Assembly: GCA_001899205.1 (NCBI GenBank)
Contig: MKVL01000038.1
Coordinates: 249,938 to 313,937, forward strand
Origin: Mesorhizobium sp. 65-26
GTDB taxonomy: Bacteria; Pseudomonadota; Alphaproteobacteria; Rhizobiales; Rhizobiaceae
Direction of reading: 5' to 3'
Length of the DNA stretch: 64,000 nucleotides
Part shown: piece by piece, positions 28,294 to 37,408 of the stretch
Layout of the letters: each line of letters starts with the position of its first letter
How positions within the stretch are numbered: the stretch's first letter is position 1
The notes under the pieces: generated by a model
Database searches by the model: none
What the model was told of the DNA's origin: nothing
What the model saw: only the letters and a program-made list of their open reading frames with translations
Translations under genes and position numbers: made by a program

Positions 28294-29580
28294 TTACTTC
28301 TTGGCGATCTCGGACATCTTCGCCTCGCCCGCCTTGACGGCGTCGGCCGCGCTCTGGCCATCGACGACGATGTGCTGGAGCGTCTCGGCGATCACGTTCT
28401 GCGCCGAGATTGCGCCGATCGACGGGAACACCTTGCCGGTGGTGAAGCCGAACAGCTTGCCGTTCTGCGAGTTGGCGATCATCGTCTCGATCTGCGGCTT
28501 GTACTTGGTCACGACCTTGTCGTTCCAGAACGAGTCCGCCTTGGCGCCGTCATTGGTGACCGGCAGGAACAGGCCCGGCTCCATGGTCAGGAAGCGGCCG
28601 TAGTTGGCCGGCTCGAGAAGCCAGGCCAGGAACACCTTGGCGGCATCCTGCTTGGCCTTGTCCTTGGTGGTGAGCATGATGGCGTTGGAGTAGGAAATCG
28701 TCGCCGACTCCTTCTCGCCATCCTCATGCGGGACCGCGGCGACGCCGAGGTCGGCGGCATCGCCCTCGGCCTGCGTGTCATAGGTGTTGATGACGCTGAA
28801 CTGCAGGATCATGCCGCAGGTGTTGCTGGCGAAGCAGGCTTCCGCCTCGCCCCAGGTCCAGGACGCGTTGTCGGCTGGCGAGAGCTTGGCCAGCTTGCTG
28901 TAGAAGTCGTAGGCCTTCACCGTCCCGGGCTTGTCGAAGTCGATCGAGCCGTCATCCTTGTAGATGTCGGCGGCGCCGCTGTTGACCATGAAGCCGTAGA
29001 CCGTCTGGTCCGTGTAGAGCTGCTTGTTGGCCGGCAGGCCAATGCCGTAGCGGCCGTCGCCGCCCAGCTTCTCGGCGGCCGCCTGCCATTCGCTCCAGGT
29101 CTTCGGCACTTCGATGCCGGCCTTCTTCAGGGCGCTGTTGCGGTACCACAGCGAGATCGCCATGTTGTAGGCCGGAACCGCCCAGACATGGTCGTCATAC
29201 TTGTAGGGCGCGATCGTTGCCGGCACGAAACCGTGCTTGGCGTCGAGGTCCTTGGCCAGGTCGTCCACCGGCACGACGGCGTCGATCTTCCTCAGCACGG
29301 TGGTGAAATCGGGAATGGTGAACAGCAGGTCCGGGCCGTTGCCGGCGGCGAAGGCGGCCGGCGCCTTGGCGTAGACCTCGCCCCAGCTCTGCGGTTCCTG
29401 GCGCACCTGGATATCGGGATGGGCCTTGTTGAACTCGTCAAGCAGTTCCTGCATGCGCTGCACCCGGTGCGGCGGCTGCTCCATATGCCAGAGCGTGAGC
29501 TTGACCGGATCGGCGTGGGCCGTACCCGAAAGAAGCAGCGCGGCGAACCCGGCTGCGGTGAAAAGTCTGGTAGGCTTCAT
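28294..29580 (-). CDS. Sugar ABC transporter periplasmic binding protein (family 1)
   Basis: A 428-residue extracellular solute-binding protein. A signal peptide of about 23 residues (ends GTAHA-DP) leads into VKLTLWHMEQPPHRVQ, typical of the CUT1 group. The length suits a di- or oligosaccharide, glycoside or amino-sugar ligand; specificity is not readable. It lies between the SIS gene upstream and the permeases downstream. Confidence 0.9.
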   Translation of the reverse strand: MKPTRLFTAAGFAALLLSGTAHADPVKLTLWHMEQPPHRVQRMQELLDEFNKAHPDIQVRQEPQSWGEVYAKAPAAFAAGNGPDLLFTIPDFTTVLRKIDAVVPVDDLAKDLDAKHGFVPATIAPYKYDDHVWAVPAYNMAISLWYRNSALKKAGIEVPKTWSEWQAAAEKLGGDGRYGIGLPANKQLYTDQTVYGFMVNSGAADIYKDDGSIDFDKPGTVKAYDFYSKLAKLSPADNASWTWGEAEACFASNTCGMILQFSVINTYDTQAEGDAADLGVAAVPHEDGEKESATISYSNAIMLTTKDKAKQDAAKVFLAWLLEPANYGRFLTMEPGLFLPVTNDGAKADSFWNDKVVTKYKPQIETMIANSQNGKLFGFTTGKVFPSIGAISAQNVIAETLQHIVVDGQSAADAVKAGEAKMSEIAKK

Positions 29581-29616
29581 GCTGTTCTCCCTTTTGCGGC
29601 CCCCTGGCCGGCTTCC

Positions 29617-30354
29617 CTAAAGATGGCGGTTGCGCTTGCGATAGCGGGCGATGAGCCCTTCGTTGACTTCCTTGGCGCCGGGCATGTTGGCGCTGAGATA
29701 GACCGGAGCGTCGGTGCCCGAGGCCTGCAGGCGCACGGCGGCCTCGGCGAAGATGGCGTTCATCAGCGCCGCGCCGATCGAGGTCGATATCGGGCCGACG
29801 CGCAGTTCGCTGCCGGGCACCTTCATGATCGCGTCGCCGGGAGGCGCGCCATTGTCGAGCACGATGTCGGCCACGTCGGCGAGCCGGGTGCGGCCGTGCG
29901 CGGCCTGGCGCGAATACTCCTGCGAGGTGATGGCGATGACGGTGGCGCCGCGCTGCTTGCCGAGCTGCGCCGCCTCGACCGTGGCCGCGTTGACACCGCT
30001 GTTGGAGACGACGATCAGCACGTCGTTGGCGTCCATCGGATAGTGCTCGAACACCGGCACGATCACGCCCGACATGCGCTCGAAGGCGGTGCTCGCCACC
30101 GCGCCTTCGTGCACCATCAGCGGCGTGGACAGGATCGGCACGGTGAGCGCGAGGCCGCCGGCCCGGTAGTGGGCCTCCTCGGCCATGGTATGGCTGTGGC
30201 CGGTGCCGAAGATGTAGACCAGCCCGTCGGCCCGCGCCGTGCGCTCCACCGCATCCGCGGAGGCCGCGATCGCCTCGGCATTGTCTTCGATCAGCCGGCC
30301 GATGCGGGTGGTCAGTTCCGCCAGGTAGGCGGCGGCTGTGGGTGTCTTGCTCAT
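29617..30354 (-). CDS. SIS-domain sugar-phosphate protein (UPF0309-like)
   Basis: A 245-residue SIS (sugar isomerase) domain protein. The phosphosugar loop is GTGHSHTMAEE, followed by VVSNSGVNAATVE and ITSQEYSRQ. UPF0309 members are uncharacterised; relatives include MurNAc-6-P etherases and fructosamine deglycases, so it may isomerise, deaminate or cleave a phosphorylated amino sugar (inference). The ATG at 30354 overlaps the GntR stop by 4 bp, giving tight co-translation with its regulator. Confidence 0.82.
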   Translation of the reverse strand: MSKTPTAAAYLAELTTRIGRLIEDNAEAIAASADAVERTARADGLVYIFGTGHSHTMAEEAHYRAGGLALTVPILSTPLMVHEGAVASTAFERMSGVIVPVFEHYPMDANDVLIVVSNSGVNAATVEAAQLGKQRGATVIAITSQEYSRQAAHGRTRLADVADIVLDNGAPPGDAIMKVPGSELRVGPISTSIGAALMNAIFAEAAVRLQASGTDAPVYLSANMPGAKEVNEGLIARYRKRNRHL

Positions 30355-31088
30355 GCGTCCTTTCCAAGTGTCAGATTGGCCCGCATGACAAAGCAATCGC
30401 CGCGATAGATCGAGCGGACATATTCGAGCGGGCGTCGCGTCGCGTCGAGCGTGCGGCGGGTCAGGATCAGAACCGGGCTCTGCAGCGATATGCCCAGCGC
30501 CGCCGCGCTTGCAGCGTCGGGGTGAGCGGACCGAAGCCCCTGTTCCGCGAATGTCGGATAGAGGTGGTAGATGTCGCGCAGGACGCGGTAGAGCGATGCC
30601 GTGCGGAAGTCGGCGCGGTCGAACAGGCCGGGCGCCAGCTCCAGCGGTATCTCCGTCTTTTCGATCCCGACGGGCTCGCTGTCCGCCATGCGCACCCGCA
30701 CCAGCCTGTGCACGGCGGCGCCCTCCGCCAGGCCGAGCGCGTCGGCGGTCTCGCGGTCGGCGACGCCGATGCCGGCGTCCAGGACGATGCTGGAAGCAGT
30801 ACGGCCGCCGCGCTGCATGTCCTCGGTGAAGCCGGTCAGCGTGCTGAGCTGCTGCTCGATCTGCAACTGCGCGACGAAGGCGCCGCGCCCGACGCGCGTC
30901 TCCACCAGCCCCCGCTTTTCCAGCAGCTTCAGCGCCTGCCGCGCCGTCATGCGACTGGCGCCCAGCTCCTCAGCCATCTGGCGTTCCGAGGGCAGCCGCT
31001 CGCCGGCCTTCAGCGCGCCGGATGTGATCTGCGCCGTGAAGTCGTTGGCGATGCGCTGGTAGAGAGGCTGACCGGCCGTGTTGTTCAT
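30351..31088 (-). CDS. GntR/HutC-family regulator (UTRA domain) of the SIS-ABC operon
   Basis: A 245-residue repressor: N-terminal winged helix (about 8-70, LPSERQMAEELGASRMTARQALKLLE, recognition helix SRMTARQ), then a UTRA ligand domain (about 90-240). It is the first gene of the operon GntR-SIS-binding protein-permeases-ATPase. Two TGGTAT-type palindromes lie immediately upstream, pointing to autoregulation. The effector is presumably a sugar phosphate handled by the SIS protein. Confidence 0.9.
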   Translation of the reverse strand: MNNTAGQPLYQRIANDFTAQITSGALKAGERLPSERQMAEELGASRMTARQALKLLEKRGLVETRVGRGAFVAQLQIEQQLSTLTGFTEDMQRGGRTASSIVLDAGIGVADRETADALGLAEGAAVHRLVRVRMADSEPVGIEKTEIPLELAPGLFDRADFRTASLYRVLRDIYHLYPTFAEQGLRSAHPDAASAAALGISLQSPVLILTRRTLDATRRPLEYVRSIYRGDCFVMRANLTLGKDA

Positions 31089-31092
31089 CAGA

Positions 31093-31126
31093 TGGTATAT
31101 ACCTTAGCTACTCGTGGTATGTACCA
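31093..31126 (-). promoter_or_regulatory. Paired GntR operators
   Basis: TGGTATATACCT (31093-31104) and TGGTATGTACCA (31115-31126) have centres 22 bp apart, two helical turns. They lie 5-38 bp before the GntR start and look like HutC-type operators for the adjacent regulator. Confidence 0.65.
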
Positions 31127-31149
31127 TGTGTCCCGGAGCTGTAAAGCGG

Positions 31150-32643
31150 CTATCGGGCCAATATTTTGTCGCGATGCCTGCGGTAGGCGGCAAAGGCCTG
31201 GTCCCATTGCGGCGCGAGCGCGGCGTCCGGCTCGTGCCGGCGCTGGATGGCGCGGGTCGACACGGAAGCCTCGCGGATCGAGCCGAAACGGCCGATGGCG
31301 GTTGCCGCCAGCAGCGCCGCGCCGCGCGCGCCGAATTCCGTTCCCTCCGGAACCAGCACCGTGGCGCCAAGCGCGTCGGCCACCATCTGCGTCCACATCG
31401 GGCTGCGGGCGCCTCCGCCGGTAAGCAGGATCTCCCGGCTCCCGCCGTCGAGTTCGCGGTAAAGGTCGCGCAAGGCCAGCACCACGCCCTCGTAGACGGC
31501 GCGGACCATGTGCGGCCGGCCATGGCGTGGCGTCAGCCCATGGAAGCCGGCGCGCGCCTCGACATCGACCACGGGGGCGATGATGCCGCTTTCGCTGAGA
31601 TAGGGCAGATAGGTGACGCCCTCGCTGCCGATGGGCAGCGGCGCGATCATGGCCTCGATCCGCTGGTAGAGATCCGGCTTCGACGCAAGGTCGGGCAGCA
31701 GCGTCTCGACCGCCCAGTCGAGATTGAGCGTGCCGGCGACATTGACCATGGCCCTGTACCAGCGCTCGCCGGGCATGGTGAAAAGCAGCCCGAGGTCTGG
31801 CGGAGTGAAAACCGGCCGGTCGTGCACCACGCCGATCATGCAGGTGGTGCCCAGCACCGCCATCGCCGCCCCGGTCTCCAGCGCGCTGGCCCCGGTGACC
31901 GTGCAGGGCACGTCGCCCGCCCCGATGGCCACCGGCGTGCCGGCCAGCAGGCCCGTCGCTTCCGCCGCCTCCGGCGTAATCGTTCCGCCTATGGATTCGG
32001 ATTCGGCGACAGCCGGCAGCTTGCCGGCGAGGTCCGAGACGCCGAACAAATCCAGCATCTCCTGGCTGCGGTCCCGCAAGAGCGCGCTGCCCGGCGCGAC
32101 CGCGGCTTCCGTGCGGTCGGCGGCGACCCTGCCCGTCAGCCTCAGCCTGAGGAAATCCTTGTAGCACAGCACATGGGCCGCCCGCCCCAGCACGTCGGGC
32201 TCATGCGCCTTCAGCCACATCAGCAGCGGCAAGGTGCAGCCCTGCTGCAGCACGCATCCATCGGAAAGGAAGATGCGATGGTAGAAGTCGGGGATTTCGG
32301 CGGCCCGTGCCTCCAACATCTCCTGCGCGCGGCTGTCCTCCCAGACGATGCCAGGGCGAAGCGCATTGCCCGCTTCGTCGGAAAGCCATGCGCCGACCAT
32401 GGCGGCCGAAAGGCCGACGGCGGCGATGTCCCGGCCCGTCACGCCGGCATCCTGCATCGCCGCGCGGATGGCGAACACCATCGCATCCCAGGCGGAATCA
32501 GGGTCGATTTCCGACCATCCCGGATTTGGCCGTTGCAGCCGGATCCGGTGCATGCCGGCGCCGAGCTGGCGGCCCCGGTCGTCGAATATGGCGGCCTTGG
32601 TGATAGAAGATCCGGCGTCGATGCCAAGCAGGTAGCGGCTCAT
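31150..32643 (-). CDS. FGGY-family carbohydrate kinase
   Basis: Sugar kinase of 497 residues (xylulokinase/gluconokinase fold). N-terminal phosphate loop YLLGIDAGSSITKAAIFD, catalytic-region VWEDSRAQEM, second-domain GAGDVPCTVTGA, and C-terminal LTGGGARSPMWTQMVAD. The substrate is unassigned. The ATG at 32643 follows the upstream GntR gene by 75 bp, so these two form one transcript. The adjacent SIS/ABC operon probably supplies the sugar. Confidence 0.88.
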   Translation of the reverse strand: MSRYLLGIDAGSSITKAAIFDDRGRQLGAGMHRIRLQRPNPGWSEIDPDSAWDAMVFAIRAAMQDAGVTGRDIAAVGLSAAMVGAWLSDEAGNALRPGIVWEDSRAQEMLEARAAEIPDFYHRIFLSDGCVLQQGCTLPLLMWLKAHEPDVLGRAAHVLCYKDFLRLRLTGRVAADRTEAAVAPGSALLRDRSQEMLDLFGVSDLAGKLPAVAESESIGGTITPEAAEATGLLAGTPVAIGAGDVPCTVTGASALETGAAMAVLGTTCMIGVVHDRPVFTPPDLGLLFTMPGERWYRAMVNVAGTLNLDWAVETLLPDLASKPDLYQRIEAMIAPLPIGSEGVTYLPYLSESGIIAPVVDVEARAGFHGLTPRHGRPHMVRAVYEGVVLALRDLYRELDGGSREILLTGGGARSPMWTQMVADALGATVLVPEGTEFGARGAALLAATAIGRFGSIREASVSTRAIQRRHEPDAALAPQWDQAFAAYRRHRDKILAR

Positions 32644-32718
32644 CGCGCAATTCCTACGCAGGTTTGCGCAAGGGACAGGCAAGCCCGGCCGGGCTTCGAC
32701 GGTTCGGGTGATGTCATG

Positions 32719-33474
32719 CTATGCTCCGAGACCGAGCTCGGCCACGAAGTCGTAGGCGTCGCCGCGGAAGATGGAATGGCTGAATTCCACGATGCGGCCG
32801 TCCTGCAGCCGGGTCGTGCGGTGAATGTCGAGCGCCGCCGAACCGGCAGGAACCTGCAACAGGCGCGCGTTCTCGGCATCGACATTGATGGCGGTGAAGT
32901 GCTGGGTGGCGCTGACGGGACTATGTCCCAGGGCTCGCAGCGTCTCGTAGAGCGACGCGCCGACCTGTCCGGGATCGGCAAGCATGTTTGCCGGCGAAAG
33001 CGACCACTCCACGGCAATCGGTTCGTCATCGGCCAATCGTAGTCGCCGCAGGCGCACAACGGGATCGCCCTCGATCAGGCCCAGCAGCGCCGCCTCGCCC
33101 GCGTCGGCGAGGCCCCGCTCCCGCGACAGCCACTGCGTACCGGCCCGGCGCCCCCGCGCCGTCATGTCCTCGGTGAAGGAATAGAGCCGGCTGAGGCTCT
33201 GCGCATAGCGCTTGGGCTGGCGCGAGACGTAGTTGCCGCTGCCGTGCCGTTGCTCGACAAGTCCCTTGGCGACCAGTTCGGCCAGCGCCTTGCGCACAGT
33301 GACGCGCGAAATCCCGAGCGCGGCGGCCATGTCGCGTTCCGAAGGCAGCGCCGCATCGGGCAGCAACTCCCCGGTGCCGATGGCCTCGGCCACCAGTAGG
33401 TAGAGTCGCCGATAGGCGGGCGCGGGATCGCCCGTATCGAAACGCCGGGGGTCGAATATGTCCAGGGGAGCCAC
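32719..33474 (-). CDS. GntR/HutC-family regulator (UTRA domain) of the FGGY kinase
   Basis: A 251-residue regulator with GTG start at 33474. The winged helix is at about 15-85 (LPSERDMAAALGISRVTVRKALAELV), and the UTRA domain at about 105-245. The promoter region carries two TGGTATT repeats separated by 4 bp, the form of a NagQ box, which suggests amino-sugar control. It lies directly before the FGGY kinase. Confidence 0.88.
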   Translation of the reverse strand: MAPLDIFDPRRFDTGDPAPAYRRLYLLVAEAIGTGELLPDAALPSERDMAAALGISRVTVRKALAELVAKGLVEQRHGSGNYVSRQPKRYAQSLSRLYSFTEDMTARGRRAGTQWLSRERGLADAGEAALLGLIEGDPVVRLRRLRLADDEPIAVEWSLSPANMLADPGQVGASLYETLRALGHSPVSATQHFTAINVDAENARLLQVPAGSAALDIHRTTRLQDGRIVEFSHSIFRGDAYDFVAELGLGA

Positions 33475-33492
33475 CTTCGAGGCCTGAAGAGC

Positions 33493-33510
33493 AATACCAA
33501 ACTAATACCA
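33493..33510 (-). promoter_or_regulatory. NagQ-like operator: two TGGTATT repeats, 4-bp spacer
   Basis: Plus-strand AATACCA at 33493-33499 and 33504-33510 are separated by AACT. On the minus strand this reads TGGTATT-AGTT-TGGTATT, matching the NagQ box described in Xanthomonas (two TGGTATT separated by 4 bases). It is 19 bp upstream of the GntR start. I see nothing else definite in the gap 33475-33779. Confidence 0.6.
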
Positions 33511-33779
33511 ATTGGAACGCGACCGCAACCCTTGGCACGCGGCTCGCGCGACATTGGCATACAGTATCCACGACATATCGAAGGATGGCGCCCGCGACGT
33601 ATTTCCCGGTTATCCCAGGCAGGCTTCGGAAAACTGTCCCGGGCTTTCCCGGCAAAACCCGTGGATACAGCATTCGTCCGCCGAGGCGCCCGCCAGGAAT
33701 GTCAGGGGCTTGCCGTAGTCAGCGGAAACGGGCGCCTTTGCCATGGACCGCGAAGCGCCGCCGCGCTATCCCTGCCGGC

Positions 33780-36731
33780 ATGAAAAAAGGCGATCATCTC
33801 TTCCTTGTCGACGGTTCCGGCTACATCTTCCGCGCCTATCACGCGCTGCCGCCGCTCACGCGAAAATCCGACGGGCTGCCGGTGGGCGCCGTCTCCGGCT
33901 TCTGCAACATGCTTTGGAAGCTGATGAAGGATGCCCGCAACACTGATGTCGGCGTCGTGCCGACGCATTTCGCGGTCATCTTCGACTATTCCTCGAAAAC
34001 CTTCCGCAACGACCTCTACCCCGAATACAAGGCCAACCGCTCGGCGCCGCCGGAGGACCTGATTCCACAGTTCGGCCTGATCCGGCAGGCGACCAGGGCC
34101 TTCAACCTGCCCTGCATCGAAATGGAAGGCTTCGAGGCCGACGACCTGATCGCCACCTATTGCCGCCTGGCCCGCGAAGCCGGCGCCGACGCCACCATCG
34201 TTTCCTCCGACAAGGACCTGATGCAGCTGGTCGGTGAATCCATCGGCATGTACGACCCGATGAAGGATCGCCAGATCGGCATTCCCGAAGTGATCGAGAA
34301 GTGGGGCGTACCGCCGGAGAAGATGGTCGAACTGCAGGCGCTGACAGGCGATTCCGTCGACAACGTGCCCGGTGTGCCGGGGATCGGGCCGAAGACCGCC
34401 GCGCAACTGCTGGAGCAGTTCGGCGACCTCGACGGGCTTCTGGCGCGCGCCGGCGAGATCAAGCAGGAAAAGCGGCGGGAATCGATCATCGCCAATGCCG
34501 ACAAGGCGCGCATCTCGCGCGAGCTGGTGACACTCAAGAACGACGTGCCGGTGGCCGAAGGCCTGGACGAGCTCGTGCTGCAGGCGCCGGACGGTCCAAA
34601 GCTGATCGGCTTCCTCAAGACCATGGAATTCTCCTCGCTGACGCGGCGCGTCGCCGAGACCACCGGCACCGAGGCCGGCGATGTCCAGGCCGTCGCCGTG
34701 ACCATAGAGCGCGCCGATGCTGCGCATGGTCCCGATGTCGGTGCGGGCGCGCCCCGGGCGGCGGAGGCCGCATCGGCAGAGACGACGCCGGCGGCTGATG
34801 CCGCGGACGGTCCCGCCAAGGCGGGCGACACGCCCTCCCTGCTTTCGGCAATCCGCCTCGAGGCAGCCGCCTCGCGCAAGATCGACCCGTCCGCCTACCA
34901 GATCGTCCGCGACGCGGCCGGGCTGAAGGCCTGGGTGGCCGAGGCGCTGGAAGCCGGCATTGCCGCCTTTGACGTCCAGGCAACCTCGGGCGACCCGATG
35001 CTGGCCGAGCCGATCGGCTTTTCGCTGGCGACGGCGCCCGGGCGTGCCGCCTACGTGCCGCTGACCCATCGCAGCGGCAGCGGCGACCTGCTCGGCGGCG
35101 GAACCGTCGAGAACCAGATCCCGATCCGCGAGGCGCTGGCCTTGCTGAAGCCGCTGCTCGAGGACGCCTCGGTTCTCAAGGTCGGGCATAATGTGAAATA
35201 CGCGCTTGTGGTCATGAGCCGGCACGGGATCGAGATTTCGTCCCACGACGACACGATGCTGATCTCCTACGTGCTCGACGCCGGCACGTCGGGCGGGCAC
35301 GACCTCGACGCGCTGGCCGACAAGTGGCTCGGCCATGCGCTGACGCCGCTGAAGGATCTTGCCGGCTCCGGCAAGTCCGCCATCGGCTTCGACCAGGTCG
35401 AGATCGACAAGGCAGCCGCCTTTGTCGGCCAGAAGACCGATGTGACGCTTCGGCTGTGGCGCGTGCTGAAGCCGAGGCTGGCCGCCAAGGGCCTTGTCTC
35501 GGTCTACGAGCGGCTCGAAAGGCCGCTGGTGCCGGTACTGGCGCGGATGGAACAGCGCGGCATCTCGGTGGACCGCCAGATCCTGTCGCGACTTTCGGGC
35601 GAGCTGGCGCAGGGCGCCGCACGCCTCGAGGAGGAAATCTACCAGCTCGTCGGCGAGCGCATCAACATCGGCTCGCCCAAGCAGCTCGGCGACATATTGT
35701 TCGGCAAGATGGGCCTGCCCGGCGGCACCAAGACCAAGACCGGGCAATGGTCGACCACGGCCCAGCTCCTGGAGGATCTGGCCGCCGAAGGCCATGAACT
35801 GCCGCGCAAGATCGTCGACTGGCGCCAGCTCACCAAGCTGAAGTCGACCTATACCGACGCCCTTCCCGGCTTCATCAATCCAGACACAAAGCGCGTCCAC
35901 ACCTCCTACGCGCTCGCCTCGACGACGACCGGGCGCCTGTCGTCCTCCGACCCCAATTTGCAGAACATCCCGGTGCGTACCGCCGAGGGCCGCAAGATCA
36001 GGACGGCCTTCATCGCCGAGAAGGGCCACAAGCTGGTCTCGGCCGACTACAGCCAGATCGAGCTGCGCGTTCTCGCTCATGTCGCGGAAATCCCACAACT
36101 GCGCCAGGCCTTCGCCGACGGCGCCGACATCCATGCCATCACCGCCTCGGAGATGTTCAACGTGCCGGTCGAGGGCATGCCATCCGAAATCCGTCGCCGC
36201 GCCAAGGCGATCAATTTCGGCATCATCTACGGCATCTCGGCCTTCGGCCTTGCCAACCAGCTCTCCATTCCGCGCGAAGAGGCGGGCAACTACATCAAGA
36301 AATATTTCGAGCGCTTTCCCGGCATTCGCGACTACATCGAGGAAACCAAGGCCTATGCCCGCGAGCACGGTTTCGTCGAGACCATCTTCGGGCGGCGCAT
36401 CCACTATCCGGAAATCCGTTCCTCCAACCCCTCGATCCGCGCCTTCAACGAACGCGCGTCGATCAACGCCCGGCTGCAGGGCACCGCGGCCGACATCATC
36501 CGCCGCGCCATGGTGCGCATCGAGGAGGCGCTAGACACGGCGAAGCTGTCGGCGCGCATGCTGCTGCAGGTGCATGACGAACTGATCTTCGAGACAGTCG
36601 AGGCGGAAGTCGCCGCGACGATTCCCGTGGTGCGGAAAGTGATGGAGAACGCCGCCATGCCGGCGGTGGCCATGTCCGTGCCGCTGCATGTCGACGCGCG
36701 CGCCGCCGACAATTGGGACGAGGCCCACTGA
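33780..36731 (+). CDS. polA: DNA polymerase I, with degenerate proofreading site
   Basis: Repair and Okazaki-fragment polymerase, 983 residues. The 5' nuclease (about 1-300) has intact acidic motifs (EADDLIATY, SSDKDLMQL, TGDSVDNVPG). The polymerase domain (about 580-983) has motif A SADYSQIELR, motif B RRRAKAINFGIIYG and motif C QVHDELIFE. In the middle 3'-5' exonuclease domain the E. coli catalytic set D355, E357, D424, D501 aligns with D398, Q400, A475 and K552, so proofreading is probably lost. The ATG at 33780 (MKKGDHLFLVDGSG) is the family start; the 65 residues upstream are not PolA-like. Confidence 0.95.
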   Translation: MKKGDHLFLVDGSGYIFRAYHALPPLTRKSDGLPVGAVSGFCNMLWKLMKDARNTDVGVVPTHFAVIFDYSSKTFRNDLYPEYKANRSAPPEDLIPQFGLIRQATRAFNLPCIEMEGFEADDLIATYCRLAREAGADATIVSSDKDLMQLVGESIGMYDPMKDRQIGIPEVIEKWGVPPEKMVELQALTGDSVDNVPGVPGIGPKTAAQLLEQFGDLDGLLARAGEIKQEKRRESIIANADKARISRELVTLKNDVPVAEGLDELVLQAPDGPKLIGFLKTMEFSSLTRRVAETTGTEAGDVQAVAVTIERADAAHGPDVGAGAPRAAEAASAETTPAADAADGPAKAGDTPSLLSAIRLEAAASRKIDPSAYQIVRDAAGLKAWVAEALEAGIAAFDVQATSGDPMLAEPIGFSLATAPGRAAYVPLTHRSGSGDLLGGGTVENQIPIREALALLKPLLEDASVLKVGHNVKYALVVMSRHGIEISSHDDTMLISYVLDAGTSGGHDLDALADKWLGHALTPLKDLAGSGKSAIGFDQVEIDKAAAFVGQKTDVTLRLWRVLKPRLAAKGLVSVYERLERPLVPVLARMEQRGISVDRQILSRLSGELAQGAARLEEEIYQLVGERINIGSPKQLGDILFGKMGLPGGTKTKTGQWSTTAQLLEDLAAEGHELPRKIVDWRQLTKLKSTYTDALPGFINPDTKRVHTSYALASTTTGRLSSSDPNLQNIPVRTAEGRKIRTAFIAEKGHKLVSADYSQIELRVLAHVAEIPQLRQAFADGADIHAITASEMFNVPVEGMPSEIRRRAKAINFGIIYGISAFGLANQLSIPREEAGNYIKKYFERFPGIRDYIEETKAYAREHGFVETIFGRRIHYPEIRSSNPSIRAFNERASINARLQGTAADIIRRAMVRIEEALDTAKLSARMLLQVHDELIFETVEAEVAATIPVVRKVMENAAMPAVAMSVPLHVDARAADNWDEAH

Positions 36732-36732
36732 T

Positions 36733-37362
36733 GTGAGCGAGCTGCTTCCGCTCCCCGCAGGCACGTTCCTGTCCTTCATGGTCGCAAGCCTGCTGATCGA
36801 GCTGACACCAGGGCCGAACATGACCTACCTGGCGCTGGTCTCCGCCAGCAACGGCCGTCGCGTCGGCTTCGCCACCGTGGCGGGTATAGCGCTGGGGCTC
36901 GCCATAGTCGGCGCCATTGCCGCCTTCGGCGTCGCCGAACTCATTCAGGCGTCACGGCTGCTGTACGAGGGTCTTCGCTGGGCCGGCGTGCTGTTCCTGC
37001 TCTATCTCGCATGGGAAGGCTGGACCGCTCAAACCGAAGCCGTCTCGGCCGATGGCGAGGCCGACGGCAGGTATTTTGCCCGTGGGCTGTTCACCAACCT
37101 GCTCAATCCGAAGGCCGCCATCTTCTACATCGCCGTGCTGCCGACCTTCGTCGACGACAGCCGCCCGGTTCTCGCCCAGACCGCATTGCTGACGGCGATC
37201 TATGTGGCGATCGCGACGGTCATACATGCGGTCATCGTGGTGCTGGCCGGCACGCTGGAACCATTCCTCAACGATGCCCGCCGCGAACGGATCAGCCGGC
37301 GATTGCTATCCGCCATGCTCGCCGTGGTGGCGTTGTGGTTCGCCTGGTCGACCAAACGATAG
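36733..37362 (+). CDS. LysE/RhtB-family amino acid exporter
   Basis: Membrane exporter of 209 residues with six hydrophobic segments. It has the family motif LTPGPNMTYLALVSASNGRRVGFATVAG split over the first loop, and GLFTNLLNPKAAIFYIAVLPTF. Exports amino acids or related metabolites; substrate unknown. The GTG at 36733 starts one base after the polA stop, so translation is coupled. An internal ATG at 36779 would remove part of helix 1. Confidence 0.85.
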   Translation: MSELLPLPAGTFLSFMVASLLIELTPGPNMTYLALVSASNGRRVGFATVAGIALGLAIVGAIAAFGVAELIQASRLLYEGLRWAGVLFLLYLAWEGWTAQTEAVSADGEADGRYFARGLFTNLLNPKAAIFYIAVLPTFVDDSRPVLAQTALLTAIYVAIATVIHAVIVVLAGTLEPFLNDARRERISRRLLSAMLAVVALWFAWSTKR

Positions 37363-37408
37363 TATGCTTTGGCGCCCGGTCGCGTCGCTCGCCGCGTCTT
37401 TCCGAGCG

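Noticed and set aside
33585-33779. N-terminal extension of PolA
   Set aside because: 65 basic residues unlike PolA; MKKGDHLFLVDGSG is the normal start.
33702-36404. 900-residue open frame antisense to polA
   Set aside because: A shadow frame of a GC-rich gene: composition is Arg/Gly/Asp/His-rich, with no recognisable domain, and the polA frame has all family motifs.
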